Notes under the pieces: generated by a model
Told to the model about the DNA's origin: nothing
Database searches by the model: none
Seen by the model: only the letters and a program-made list of their open reading frames with translations
DNA from: WJKG01 sp964627305
GTDB lineage: Bacteria > Zixibacteria > MSB-5A5 > GN15 > FEB-12
DNA: 64,000 nt
Direction: 5' to 3'
Assembly (NCBI GenBank): GCA_964627305.1
Contig: CAZVHP010000003.1
Span: 1-64,000, forward strand
Translations under genes and position numbers: made by a program
In this document: one piece after another, positions 41,767 to 50,057 of the stretch
Position numbering within the stretch: the first letter of the stretch is position 1
Layout: each line of letters opens with the position of its first letter

Positions 41767-43935
41767 ATGCTGGGATTTCAGGATATACGTATCGACTTTC
41801 TGACCGGGCAGCCGTGGCTGGTGGTGCCGGCGCTGCTGGTGTTGCTGGGGTTGTCGGTGTGGCTGTACCGTCGCACGAACCCGCCGTTGCCGATGTGGCT
41901 GAGGATGGTGCTGGGGGGGCTTCGGGTGCTGGCGATTGCGGGTATCGTGATTGCCCTGTCGGAGCCGGTGGTCAGCTACACGCGGACGTTCGAGCGTCCG
42001 CGCAAGATCACGGTGCTGGTGGACCATTCGGGGAGTATGGAGAAGCAGGAGTCGGGGTTATCGCGCCGGGCGCGGGCGGATTCGCTGTTGTCGACGGCGA
42101 TGTTTGAGCGGCTGGGTGCTCAGGCGAAGGTGACGACGTTGTTTTTCGGGGGGGATGTGACGGGTTCGCGGTCGCAGGTTATGAGGGATCGGACGGCGCT
42201 GGGGGACGTCATTGTTGAGCGGGAGCGTCAGGAACTGGGGGACATGGCGGACTATTGGCTGTTGGTCAGCGATGGGCGTTGGAATGCGGGGCGGGATCCG
42301 CTGGAGGCGGCGCGGGGGCTGAGAAGCCCGGTGTATGCGATCGATGTTGCGGGCAGTTCGGGGAATTTCGATGTGGGGCTGGTGGAAGCGGATTGCAGTT
42401 CTATTTTGTTTGCGGGGCAGGCGACGGAAGTTAAGGCGACGCTGAGTTTCAACCAGGCGCGTGACAGCGTGATTACGGTGCAGTTGCGCGATTCGGCGCG
42501 GGTGATCACGCAGAAGGACATTCGGCTGGATCAGGAAAGCGGCCTGGCGGATGTGGTGCTGGATTACACGCCGAGTCAGCCGGGGCAGAGGATTCTGACG
42601 GTATCGGTCCCGGTGCGGGAGGGGGAGGAGAATCCGGGCAACAACAGCCAGTCATTGGCGGTGAAGGTGCTCAAGAGCCGTCTGGCGGTGCTGTTGGTCA
42701 GCCATGCTCCGGACTACGAGGTTGGTTTCCTGTCGCGGTTCCTTCGTCAAGCGGACAAATACGAGGTCGAGCTGGTTGTTCCGGCGGCCAAGGCGGGGAA
42801 TTTGGCGGGGGCGTTTCCTGATCGGCAGACGGAGCTGAACCGGTATGACCTGGTGGTGCTTCATGATCCCTCGGTGGGGGAGCTGGCTCGGTACGGTGAT
42901 CTGCTGCGGGGGTATCTTGGCGATCGTGGGGGAGCGTTGATGGTGCTGATGGGGCAGCGTTTCGGTCGGCAGGCGCCGGATGAGCGGAGCCGAGAGTTTT
43001 TGCCGTTCTGGCCGAGCCGGAGCGGCGGGTTTCGACCGGTGCAGTTTCAGGGGGTGCCGGCCGAGGGGCAGTTGTTTCATCCGGCGGTTCGACTGGGGGA
43101 GAGTCAGACGGCTATAAGGGAGGCGTGGGCGCAGTTGCCGCCCTTTGAGTCGGTGGTGTTGTGTGATGAGATGGCTGCCGACGGGGTGATGTTGGTATGG
43201 GGATCGGGGCCGCTGGAACGACACGGGCGAGTCCCCGTTCTGGGCTATCGGCGAGTGGGCGCCGGGAAGATCATAGCTGCGGCCGGGTTGCCGCTGTGGC
43301 GGTGGGGATTCACGGGGGCAGGTGGTGGCGGTGACCGGGCGTATGGCGATTTCATGGAGGGGGCGATCAGTTGGCTGACGGTCCGCGATGATTTTGCCCC
43401 GGTGCAGGTGAAGCCGACCAATGAGGTGTACCGTCGGGGTGACGAGGTTGTCTTTGAAGGGCATGCGTATGACCAGGGGTACCGTCCGCTGGACCAGGTG
43501 CAAGGTATGGTGTCGGTGATCCGCGGGGAGGACGGGATCAGCCGCGAGTCAGATTTGTCGCCGGTGGGGAGCGGTGAGTACGAGGCGCGGTTTTCGGACC
43601 TGGCCTCGGGGCAGTATCGGTGGCGGGGGGAGCTTCGCAGTGAGGGGGAGTTGTTGAAGGCGGATTCGGGGACGGTGGTGGTGGAGGCGTATTCGCTGGA
43701 GGAGTTCGATCAGCGGGGTGATCCGGCGACGCTGGCGGCGCTGGCCGATGCGACGGGAGGGGCGTATTTCACCTACGAGCAGTTTACGGAGGCTCTGGAG
43801 CGCCTGGATACGCAGCGGGTAACGCAGACCCGGAAGGCCGAGTTGACGGCATTTGACGGTGATATCTGGTGGATCATCGTGCTGATAGCGCTGTCGACGG
43901 AGTGGTTGATTCGCAAGCGGAATCAGTTGCTGTAG
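41767..43935 (+). CDS. membrane protein with von Willebrand factor A domain
   Basis: This 722-residue protein has two N-terminal membrane helices (WLVVPALLVLLGLSVWLY and MVLGGLRVLAIAGIVIAL) and then a VWA-type domain with the MIDAS motif DHSGSME near residue 95. A long periplasmic beta-rich part follows (residues about 200-690) and a C-terminal helix (IWWIIVLIALSTEWLI) ends it. This architecture matches the BatA-like glutamine-amidotransferase-type proteins of aerotolerance or MoxR-linked loci. MoxR ATPase and partner genes are not in the window. It may work as a periplasmic scaffold. Confidence 0.83.
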   Translation: MLGFQDIRIDFLTGQPWLVVPALLVLLGLSVWLYRRTNPPLPMWLRMVLGGLRVLAIAGIVIALSEPVVSYTRTFERPRKITVLVDHSGSMEKQESGLSRRARADSLLSTAMFERLGAQAKVTTLFFGGDVTGSRSQVMRDRTALGDVIVERERQELGDMADYWLLVSDGRWNAGRDPLEAARGLRSPVYAIDVAGSSGNFDVGLVEADCSSILFAGQATEVKATLSFNQARDSVITVQLRDSARVITQKDIRLDQESGLADVVLDYTPSQPGQRILTVSVPVREGEENPGNNSQSLAVKVLKSRLAVLLVSHAPDYEVGFLSRFLRQADKYEVELVVPAAKAGNLAGAFPDRQTELNRYDLVVLHDPSVGELARYGDLLRGYLGDRGGALMVLMGQRFGRQAPDERSREFLPFWPSRSGGFRPVQFQGVPAEGQLFHPAVRLGESQTAIREAWAQLPPFESVVLCDEMAADGVMLVWGSGPLERHGRVPVLGYRRVGAGKIIAAAGLPLWRWGFTGAGGGGDRAYGDFMEGAISWLTVRDDFAPVQVKPTNEVYRRGDEVVFEGHAYDQGYRPLDQVQGMVSVIRGEDGISRESDLSPVGSGEYEARFSDLASGQYRWRGELRSEGELLKADSGTVVVEAYSLEEFDQRGDPATLAALADATGGAYFTYEQFTEALERLDTQRVTQTRKAELTAFDGDIWWIIVLIALSTEWLIRKRNQLL

Positions 43936-43968
43936 TGTGGGCAGGCCGGCATGGTGTTGCCGAGGGGG

Positions 43969-44325
43969 TCAGTCTTTTGATGGGTTTTCAGCGTGGTCGG
44001 GGTTCGGCTGGCCAAGGCGCTCGGCGATTTGACGCAAATTGAGTTTCTGACCCAGTTCGATTTTCTGGTCGGAGAGGTTCATCAGGGTATTCTGAATGCG
44101 TTCGGCGCACCTGCTGATTTGCTGGACGTAGTGTTTCTGGTCCTCAGAGAGACCTTCGGATTCGTCCTTGAGGAAGTCGGTGTAGCCGAGGATGCCGGCC
44201 AGGACGTTGTTCAGCTCGTGATTGAGGTTGAGGCATTGCGCGATGTACGGTTTGAGAGCGCGAAAGAGGGCGAGTTCCTCTTTGAGTTCGTCGCTGAGAG
44301 ATGAGTTTTCGATCATCTTGTCCAT
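43969..44325 (-). CDS. stand-alone DHp (histidine-kinase H-box) helical protein
   Basis: This 118-residue protein starts at ATG 44325, preceded by AGGGGA. Residues about 30-95 match the dimerisation/H-box helices of histidine kinases: LNHELNNVLAGILGYTDFL, then QKHYVQQISRCAERIQNTLMNLS. No HATPase domain and no sensor domain follow, so it cannot autophosphorylate by itself. The HDOD protein at 20864 ends in a similar H-x-L-N-N helix. A role in receiving or passing phosphate, or in dimerising with other kinases, is a guess. Confidence 0.8.
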   Translation of the reverse strand: MDKMIENSSLSDELKEELALFRALKPYIAQCLNLNHELNNVLAGILGYTDFLKDESEGLSEDQKHYVQQISRCAERIQNTLMNLSDQKIELGQKLNLRQIAERLGQPNPDHAENPSKD

Positions 44326-44495
44326 GATTCCCCTTATTTTCGAGCGCGCCTGTCGAGCGCGTTGTTCCCTGTACCCAAGTATCGGCAGAAGCGGCAGATA
44401 ACTGAGCTTTTGTGCCGATGGGCCGATTGTCACCTTGCGTGTATATTGCACGAGATGTACCTTGATGGCAAGGTAATTCGAAAAGGAGAAGTTGA

Positions 44496-45632
44496 ATGAA
44501 GCTAGCGGTGTTGGGCGCGGGGCTTATGGGGCGGGCGGCGGTATACGATTTGAGCAGGCTTGAGGATGTGGAGGCCGTGGGTGTCTTTGATATAGACGGG
44601 GGGCTGGCGCAGGCGGTGGCCGGGGAGTTTGGTAACGGCAAGGCGACGGCAGGGCAGCTCAACGCGGCCGATCAGCCGGCAGTGACGAAGGTACTGGAGG
44701 GGGTTGACGGGGCGATTTCGTGTGTGACATACGCGCTGAACGGGACGTTGTCGCGTGCGGCGATTGCGGCGGGGTGTCATCTGGTTGATTTGGGGGGGAA
44801 CAACGATATGGTCAGGGAGCAGTTGGCGCTGGATGCGAAGGCGGCCGCGGCGGGAGTGCTGATCGTTCCTGACTGCGGGCTGGCGCCGGGGATGGTGTCG
44901 GTTCTGGTGGCTGATGCAGTGGCGCGCATGGAGAGCGTGCGGACGGTGAAGATTCGGGTGGGGGGACTGCCGCAGCATCCGCAACCGCCGCTGAACTATC
45001 AGATGGTGTTTTCGGCGGAGGGGTTGATCAATGAGTACTGGGAGTCGTGCGTGATTCTGGAGGGCGGGCGCAAGAAGATAGTGGAACCGATGACTGATGT
45101 TGAGGCGCTGGAGTTTGAGTCGGTGGGGCGGCTGGAGGCGTTTTACACGTCGGGGGGGACGTCAACGCTGCCGGACACGTACGAGGGGAAGATAGATTTT
45201 CTTGATTACAAGACGATTCGCTATCCGGGACACTGTGCGTTGTTCCGGCCGATGCTTCAGATCGGGCTGGCCTCGCGCGAGAAGCTGACGGTTGACGGGG
45301 CCCAGGTCTCGCCGCGTGAGGTATTCAAGCGGGTGCTGGAGACAAGCCTGTCGTACGGTGATCTGGACATGGTGCTGGTTCGGGTGACGGCAGAGGGGAA
45401 GCTGGGCGGCGCGGAACACCGGGTGGTGTACGAAGTGGTGGATCGCCAGAAATCGAACGGTGATTTGACGGCGATGATGCGCATGACGTCGTTTCCGGCC
45501 TGTATTGTGTTGTGGATGATAGTATCGGGGCACATTGTGGAGCGGGGCTGCAAGCCGCAGGAACAGGTTGTGGACAGCGGCGTGTTTATCAGTGAACTGG
45601 AAAAACGAGATATCGAGCTGAAGATAGCATAG
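44496..45632 (+). CDS. saccharopine-dehydrogenase-family oxidoreductase
   Basis: This 378-residue protein starts with MKLAVLGAGLMGRAAVYDL, a Rossmann NAD(P)-binding motif, and matches the saccharopine-dehydrogenase-like family in length and middle domain (HLVDLGGNNDMVREQLALDAKAAAAG). Members include lysine 6-dehydrogenase and carboxynorspermidine reductase; DCGLAPGMVSVL and GGLPQHPQPPLNYQ are seen in Lys6DH-like proteins. Which amino acid it acts on is not clear. A GGAGAAG precedes the ATG. Confidence 0.8.
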   Translation: MKLAVLGAGLMGRAAVYDLSRLEDVEAVGVFDIDGGLAQAVAGEFGNGKATAGQLNAADQPAVTKVLEGVDGAISCVTYALNGTLSRAAIAAGCHLVDLGGNNDMVREQLALDAKAAAAGVLIVPDCGLAPGMVSVLVADAVARMESVRTVKIRVGGLPQHPQPPLNYQMVFSAEGLINEYWESCVILEGGRKKIVEPMTDVEALEFESVGRLEAFYTSGGTSTLPDTYEGKIDFLDYKTIRYPGHCALFRPMLQIGLASREKLTVDGAQVSPREVFKRVLETSLSYGDLDMVLVRVTAEGKLGGAEHRVVYEVVDRQKSNGDLTAMMRMTSFPACIVLWMIVSGHIVERGCKPQEQVVDSGVFISELEKRDIELKIA

Positions 45633-45680
45633 CTGGAGACAGCGTAGCCGGGGAGTTGTGCGCGGGGCGACAGGGCGGTC

Positions 45681-46082
45681 TCAGAGGTCGTCGTCGAGAT
45701 CGAGGTCCTTGATGTCTGATTCCGGGATGCGCACGACAAGGTCGCTGGTTACCTTGCACTGGCAGGCGAGGCGGGAGACCTCGGAGACGTCCTCGGCTTC
45801 ATCGAGCATATCCTGTTCATCCTCGGACATCTGGTTGAGTGAGTCATAGCCCTGTTCGATGTGGACATGACAGGTGGAGCAGGCGCAATTGCCACCGCAG
45901 TTGTGGTTTATTTTGATGTTGTTATTGAGGGCGGCATCGAGCAGAATCGTCCCCTCGGGCACCTCAACTTCGACATCCACAGGCAGAAAACGTACTTTGG
46001 GCATTCCCATCCGGCCGTCGGTTTTGGTCTGCGACTTCGTGTTTGCAGCGCCAATTAATGTCATGGTGTCGGTCTTGTCCAC
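45681..46082 (-). CDS. 2Fe-2S ferredoxin
   Basis: This 133-residue plant/Isc-type ferredoxin carries the cluster motif C-GGNC-x-C-STC (NCGGNCACSTCHV) with a fourth cysteine in LACQC. The N-terminal part before MPKVRFLPVDVEVEVPEG is variable. GTG at 46082 overlaps the stop of the upstream frameshifted gene (TAGTG), which supports this start by coupling; MTLIG (46064) and MPKV are shorter alternatives. It probably donates electrons for Fe-S assembly or another redox step, next to an IscA-type carrier and divergent from an Rrf2 regulator. Confidence 0.9.
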   Translation of the reverse strand: MDKTDTMTLIGAANTKSQTKTDGRMGMPKVRFLPVDVEVEVPEGTILLDAALNNNIKINHNCGGNCACSTCHVHIEQGYDSLNQMSEDEQDMLDEAEDVSEVSRLACQCKVTSDLVVRIPESDIKDLDLDDDL

Positions 46083-46350
46083 TATTTTGCGGTGTCGGGG
46101 CTGGTTTTCCTGAAGATGACGATGTTGTCGTGGTCATTGCCGAACCGGATGCTGCTGGCTACCGGTACGAGGCGGGCGGTGATGGCCATGAAGGCCCAGG
46201 GGGGATGATGGTGGAGTCGCAGCCGCTAAGGAGGATGTGGCTGGCTTGGTATTGGGAGAAGTCGTGGTCCGCGAGCCGGGCCAGGAAGTCTTCCTGTCTG
46301 AAGACCTCCCGGTCAAGGAAACGGGTGATACTGATGACGGTGCAGGCCAT
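46082..46350 (-). pseudogene. half-length DUF2480-like gene broken by a one-base frameshift
   Basis: Reading from ATG 46350 gives MACTVISITRFLDREVF ... SQYQASHILLSGCDSTIIP. Insertion of one C in the run of six Gs at 46199-46204 (plus strand) lets it continue PWAFMAITARLV ... FGNDHDNIVIFRKT and end at 46082. The combined product is about 89 residues. This pattern (D-x-SQY, C-D-x-IIP-WAFM, A-x-LVPVA, FGN) matches, from memory, the first half of DUF2480, a family found beside suf genes in Bacteroidetes. It lies 24 bp after the IscA stop and ends overlapping the ferredoxin start. The break may be a sequencing error in a homopolymer or a real mutation. Confidence 0.65.
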
Positions 46351-46374
46351 AGCGGGGATTCGGTTGCGGGCATT

Positions 46375-46755
46375 TCAGCAGGTGAAGGATGAGCCACAGC
46401 CGCAGGATCGTCGGGCGTTGGGGTTGCTGAAGTTAAAGCCGCCACCGAGGAGGCCGCCCTTGTATTCGAGGATGCAGCCGGCGAGGTAGGGGGCGGCGGC
46501 GGTGTCGATCAGGACGGTGATGCCGTCGTGGTCGAACTGCAGATCGTTGTCCTTGATGCTGGTGTCGAAGGCCATGCTGTAGGACATGCCGGAGCACCCG
46601 CCGGCGGCGACGCCGATTCGCAGGTACAGGGGTTGTTCGTTTTCCAGTTGAATCAGGCGCTTGATTTCGGTGGCGGCCTCGGGGGTAATGGTGACAATAT
46701 GTTCGGCTGCACCGGTGTGTTCGTTTGTGCCGGTAGTGTTGTGCATATCAGACAT
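46375..46755 (-). CDS. A-type iron-sulfur carrier protein (IscA/ErpA/SufA family)
   Basis: This 126-residue protein has the HesB-fold pattern: ITPEAATEIKRLIQ, GVAAGGCSGMSYSMAFD and the C-terminal SCGCGSSFTC, which supply three conserved cysteines for cluster binding. The N-terminus has a 20-residue extension. An AGGAG lies before the ATG. It transfers assembled Fe-S clusters to apoproteins. It is the first gene of the minus-strand group with the DUF2480-like remnant and the ferredoxin, and is divergently placed from the Rrf2 regulator. Confidence 0.93.
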   Translation of the reverse strand: MSDMHNTTGTNEHTGAAEHIVTITPEAATEIKRLIQLENEQPLYLRIGVAAGGCSGMSYSMAFDTSIKDNDLQFDHDGITVLIDTAAAPYLAGCILEYKGGLLGGGFNFSNPNARRSCGCGSSFTC

Positions 46756-47164
46756 GATGAGCTCCTGTACTGTCGGCCGATCCGGCTATAGTGGATCGGT
46801 TTAGTTCATGTTGTGACGGCCATTCGGTATAACGCGCCTGCTGCGGGCGGGTTCCCGGTTTGGTCGGTGGGACGCCTTTGGGCAGCAGCGGTGGCCGTAT
46901 GTGATTAATTACGTGAGCAGGGGCGGGTTGTGTTTGCACTGGGATGCAGGGGATGTTGTGGGGGTGAGAGGATGTGGGGCCCCACAGGCGGTAATGTGGC
47001 GTTCATGGACCAAATGGATAATTTTTCGGTTGGTGGTCAAGAAATTTGTGGACTAATAACATCTTTTTTCGTATAACCTGTGAACGTGGAAGCAGAAGTA
47101 TACAATCCGGCTCTGCGTTGCAAGGACAGGACAGAGAACATAACAGACAAGAAGGACTTATTGT
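46756..47164. other. divergent regulatory region between iscA-like and rrf2 genes
   Basis: This 409-bp gap should carry promoters for both directions. The plus-strand promoter TGGACT (47049) - TATAAC (47072) is convincing. The 46940-47070 stretch is the most AT-rich part and is where an Rrf2 operator is likely, but I could not fix a binding site by eye. No ORF is supported. Confidence 0.6.
47049..47077 (+). promoter_or_regulatory. sigma-70-type promoter of the Rrf2 regulator gene
   Basis: TGGACT (47049-47054, 4/6 to consensus) and TATAAC (47072-47077, 5/6) are separated by 17 bp in an AT-rich patch. A transcript would start near 47084, about 80 nt before the ATG. Confidence 0.6.
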
Positions 47165-47623
47165 ATGAGACTATCGAGGAAATCAGATTATGCCCTTCGG
47201 GCGGTTCGTCATTTTGCCAATCTGCCCAAGGACAAGCTGGGTTCGATCAGTGCGGTGGCTGAGGCGGAGTCGGTCCCCCGGGAGTTTCTGGCGAAGATAT
47301 TGAAAGATTTGACCCGGAGCGGTATTTTGGTGGCTTACCAGGGGGTCAAGGGGGGGTATCGACTGGCACGGTCGGCCCGGGATGTGACGTTTCTTGATGT
47401 GATAGAGGCGATAGACGGACCGATTCACCTGAATTTGTGTACTGAGAGCGAGACCTGCCGTTGTGAGCGTTACGATGACTGCTCGATGCGCAATTTCTGG
47501 GTGACGCAGGAGAAGGCGTTTCGCCGGATACTTCAGAAGCAGCACTTCGGTAAGTACAAGGTGCGCAAGAGACAGGGGCCGTCGCCGCAGAAACGCTTGG
47601 CGATGGTGGGGAAGAAGGACTGA
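47165..47623 (+). CDS. Rrf2-family transcriptional regulator (IscR-like)
   Basis: This 152-residue winged-helix protein starts MRLSRKSDYALRAVRHFANLP, the Rrf2 family signature. The recognition-helix region (SVPREFLAKILKDLTRSGILVAYQGVKGGY) is followed by CTESETCRCERYDDCSM, giving the Cys spacing where IscR/NsrR-type members hold a [2Fe-2S] or [4Fe-4S] cluster. Because it is divergent from Fe-S assembly genes, regulation by Fe-S status is likely, as in IscR. The long extended frame to 47080 is not used; the chosen start gives the normal N-terminus. Confidence 0.9.
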   Translation: MRLSRKSDYALRAVRHFANLPKDKLGSISAVAEAESVPREFLAKILKDLTRSGILVAYQGVKGGYRLARSARDVTFLDVIEAIDGPIHLNLCTESETCRCERYDDCSMRNFWVTQEKAFRRILQKQHFGKYKVRKRQGPSPQKRLAMVGKKD

Positions 47624-47809
47624 CGTGTGGGCGGCAGGGTGGCGGGCATCGGCGGTGGTTGACGGGGGCAGTCGAGACCCTGGGGGCTGCGGTTTAGTGG
47701 CCCAGACGGGCTGCAGACGAAGGTGAGACGCACTCGGAGCGAGGGGTCGGTGCGTTGCGGATGTACGCCGGGGTGTTGAGTTGCCGTTGAATTGAGGATC
47801 CGTCAGACA

Positions 47810-47852
47810 AGCCCGGAGTCGCGCTGTTTGGGGCCGGCTGCCGGGCTTTTTT
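47810..47852 (+). terminator. probable intrinsic terminator after the Rrf2 gene
   Basis: AGCCCGG (47810-47816) pairs with CCGGGCT (47841-47847) around a 24-nt loop and is followed by a T-run (47847-47852). The long loop lowers confidence. Confidence 0.65.
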
Positions 47853-47872
47853 GTGTGGTGGCGGGGCAAACC

Positions 47873-47902
47873 TTGTGCGGGCGGGCCGGAAGTGCTTATA
47901 TT
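47873..47902 (+). promoter_or_regulatory. possible sigma-70-type promoter of pdxS
   Basis: TTGTGC (47873-47878) and TATATT (47897-47902) are 18 bp apart, about 140 bp before the start codon. The -10 box is 5/6, the -35 box only 3/6. Confidence 0.35.
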
Positions 47903-48045
47903 GGCGGGTTGACCGTTGGTTAGCGGTTGTCGCCGGAGCCGGCATGGCGCCATGCGGGCGCAGTGCTTGTGTGGTGTCGGGAGAACGGAAGTGACCGGCG
48001 TGGTGTTAAAGGATTAAGAAGCAGATCTTTTCAGGAGATGTGGCC

Positions 48046-48933
48046 GTGATAGAGAAGTTCAATGAGAAGCAGCACAGGGTGAAGGTTGGTCTGGCGGAGA
48101 TGCTCAAGGGCGGGGTGATCATGGATGTGGTCAGCGCGGAGCAGGCCAGGATCGCTGAGGATGCCGGAGCGGCGGCGGTGATGGCGCTGGAGCGGGTACC
48201 TTCGGACATCCGTGCTGAGGGCGGGGTGGCGCGCATGGCGGACCCGGATGTGATTGAGGGGATTAAGCGGGCGGTGACGATTCCGGTGATGGCGAAGTGT
48301 CGTATTGGTCATTTTGCGGAGGCGCGGGTTCTGGAGTCGCTGGAGGTAGACTTCATCGACGAGTCCGAGGTGCTGACGCCGGCGGACAACAAGTATCATG
48401 TGGATAAGTGGTCGTTCAAGGTGCCGTTTGTGTGCGGATGTCGCAACCTGGGCGAGGCGCTGCGTCGCATTTCCGAGGGTGCGGCGATGATTCGCACGAA
48501 GGGGGAAGCGGGGACGGGTGATGTATCCGAGGCCGTGAGGCATCTTCGGGAGGTCAATGGCGCGCTACGGGCGCTTGCGGCGGTGCGGGAGGACGAGTTG
48601 TACGGTGTTGCCAAGGACCTGCAGGTGCCGGTTGAGCTGGTGCGGTATGTGCACGAGCACGGGAAGCTTCCGGTGCCGAATTTTGCGGCGGGCGGGGTGG
48701 CGACTCCGGCCGATGCGGCGCTGTGCATGCTGCTTGGTGCCGAGGCGGTGTTTGTGGGTTCGGGGATATTCAAGTCTGACGAGCCGGTCAAGCGGGGGAA
48801 GGCGATTGTGACGGCAGTGACGAACTACGAGGATTTCGCGGTCATCGCGCAGGCCTCGCGCGGGCTGGGGAATGCGATGAAAGGTATTCAGGTGCAGACG
48901 ATGGCCCCGGAGGATTTGCTGCAGACGCGGTAG
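48046..48933 (+). CDS. pdxS: pyridoxal 5'-phosphate synthase, PdxS subunit
   Basis: This 295-residue TIM-barrel protein makes PLP from ribose/glyceraldehyde phosphates and ammonia. It shows KVGLAEMLKGGVIMDVV with the conserved Lys, GAAAVMALERVPSDIR and ARMADPDVIEGIKRAVTIPVMAK, the PdxS signature. GTG at 48046 is chosen because the AGGAG (48033-48037) is 8 nt away; GTG at 48040 is too close. The glutaminase partner PdxT is usually adjacent but is not found in the window, so ammonia supply must come from elsewhere or a distant pdxT. Confidence 0.94.
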   Translation: MIEKFNEKQHRVKVGLAEMLKGGVIMDVVSAEQARIAEDAGAAAVMALERVPSDIRAEGGVARMADPDVIEGIKRAVTIPVMAKCRIGHFAEARVLESLEVDFIDESEVLTPADNKYHVDKWSFKVPFVCGCRNLGEALRRISEGAAMIRTKGEAGTGDVSEAVRHLREVNGALRALAAVREDELYGVAKDLQVPVELVRYVHEHGKLPVPNFAAGGVATPADAALCMLLGAEAVFVGSGIFKSDEPVKRGKAIVTAVTNYEDFAVIAQASRGLGNAMKGIQVQTMAPEDLLQTR

Positions 48934-49338
48934 GGGAGTGGGTTTGGGGTGTTTTCGGTAATTAGCGGGAACAATGTGGTTCGGCCGCACCTTTACAGGT
49001 TATGTGAAGAGCGTGCGGCCGTTTCTGCTGAGCAGTACGGATGGGTGCGCGCTCGTGGAATGTTGAGAAGACTGTGTGTGTGGATGTTGAATATGGCAGC
49101 GATTTCTGTGTTGCCGACGCGCCGTGCGGCAGTTGCCGACTATGCAACATGCTGTCGGCCAATAATTTCGTGCAATCTCTCGCTTCGGATTGAAGATGTT
49201 CATCATAGCTCGATTTTTCGAAAAAAAACTTGCGTCAACGATACCATAAGGGTTCCTTGGGGCGACATAACCAAGGAAACTGACGGTTGGTCCTCAGGTG
49301 GATCAACACAGGACTTAATCTATCAAGGAGGTTTTCAC
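48934..49338. other. intergenic region before the outer-membrane protein gene
   Basis: This 405-bp gap is AT-richer than the average of the window near 49195-49260. It contains a leader stem-loop (49253-49278). No promoter could be fixed with confidence and no gene is supported. Confidence 0.55.
49253..49278 (+). other. leader stem-loop of the outer-membrane protein mRNA
   Basis: TTCCTTGG (49253-49260) pairs perfectly with CCAAGGAA (49271-49278) across a 10-nt loop, about 60 nt before the start codon. 5' stem-loops like this can stabilise abundant outer-membrane mRNAs; role inferred only. Confidence 0.5.
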
Positions 49339-49866
49339 ATGTTCAAAAAGCTATTGCTTCTCACTGCCGTTTTGGTTCTGGCATTTGCCGTGACCAGCAC
49401 TGCGAAGGACCTGACCGGTCGTTTTGGCCTGGGTTACTATGAGTCTGATGCTCCGGTTGGTATCCGCTACTGGGTGAACGAGAAGATTGGTATTGATGCC
49501 GGTATCGGTTTCCAGAGCATTGACGGTTTCATGGATGCAGACGGTGACAACACCAGCGCCACGAATGTGTGGTTCTCATTTGGTATTCCGTATGTAGTCT
49601 ATCCGACCGAGCGTGCCAACTTCATGTTCCGTCCGGGTGTCTTGTTCGGCATATTCGATGAGGATTACTTCGATCCCAAGACTGAGATCACGATTCAGTT
49701 GCACCTGGTTGCCGAGGTTTTCTTCGGTGACAACTTCTCACTGGAAGCGGCTCACGGCCTGAACATCCTGCTTCAGACCCCCGCAGATGATGATGCCGAT
49801 AACCTGGCCCACTTCGGTACTGTTTCAGGCAGCATCACCCAGCTTGGGTTCCATTTCTACTTCTAA
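49339..49866 (+). CDS. small outer-membrane beta-barrel protein
   Basis: This 175-residue protein has an AAGGAGG 10 nt before the ATG and a signal peptide (LLLLTAVLVLAFAVTSTA). The mature sequence alternates hydrophobic and polar residues in strands (VGIRYWVNEKIGIDAGIGF, NVWFSFGIPYVVYP) and ends in the aromatic QLGFHFYF, the usual C-terminal strand signal for BAM assembly. It is probably an eight-stranded barrel. Codons are notably less GC-biased than neighbours, typical of highly expressed genes. An intrinsic terminator follows. Confidence 0.82.
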   Translation: MFKKLLLLTAVLVLAFAVTSTAKDLTGRFGLGYYESDAPVGIRYWVNEKIGIDAGIGFQSIDGFMDADGDNTSATNVWFSFGIPYVVYPTERANFMFRPGVLFGIFDEDYFDPKTEITIQLHLVAEVFFGDNFSLEAAHGLNILLQTPADDDADNLAHFGTVSGSITQLGFHFYF

Positions 49867-49894
49867 ACCGAACGGTAGTTATTCTGACGATTCT

Positions 49895-49928
49895 GCGGGA
49901 GCAGCCGGAAGGTTGCTCCCGTTTTTTT
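49895..49928 (+). terminator. intrinsic terminator of the outer-membrane protein gene
   Basis: GGGAGCA (49898-49903 region) pairs with TGCTCCC (49914-49920) and is followed by seven T residues. Confidence 0.9.
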
Positions 49929-49955
49929 GTGGGGGGGATTGTACGGCTATGGTTG

Positions 49956-49982
49956 GGGCAGGCGGGACGCCTGCCGCCCACG
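49956..49982. repeat. hairpin repeat R2, copy b
   Basis: GGCAGGCG-GGA-CGCCTGCC is a perfect 8-bp stem, followed by GCCCACG. It matches 38131-38159 in another gap. Confidence 0.78.
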
Positions 49983-49988
49983 AGAGTT

Positions 49989-50057
49989 GTCGAAACCTCG
50001 CTTCGCGACCCCTTCGGGGCGGGGGTTTCGACCTACAGCAGGGGTTTCGACCTACGG
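49989..50057. repeat. palindromic REP-like element B
   Basis: GTCGAAACC (49989-49997) pairs with GGTTTCGAC (50024-50032); a second GGTTTCGAC (50043-50051) follows, so the right arm is duplicated. Inner hairpins are CTCGCTTCGCGA and CCCCTTCGGGG. It differs from element A in the second hairpin while keeping it paired. Confidence 0.8.

Larger units (their letters stand above)
47624..48045. other. intergenic region before pdxS
   Basis: This gap of about 420 bp contains a terminator (47810-47852) for the Rrf2 gene transcript and a promoter candidate for pdxS (47873-47902). No gene is supported. Confidence 0.6.

Noticed and set aside
46134..46445. 103-codon minus-strand frame overlapping the Fe-S genes
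   Set aside because: It is a Pro/Ser-rich shadow in a different frame from the frameshifted DUF2480-like gene and overlaps IscA.
48949..49338. Extended frame upstream of the outer-membrane protein
   Set aside because: The signal peptide and Shine-Dalgarno fix the start at 49339; the upstream codons show no coding character.
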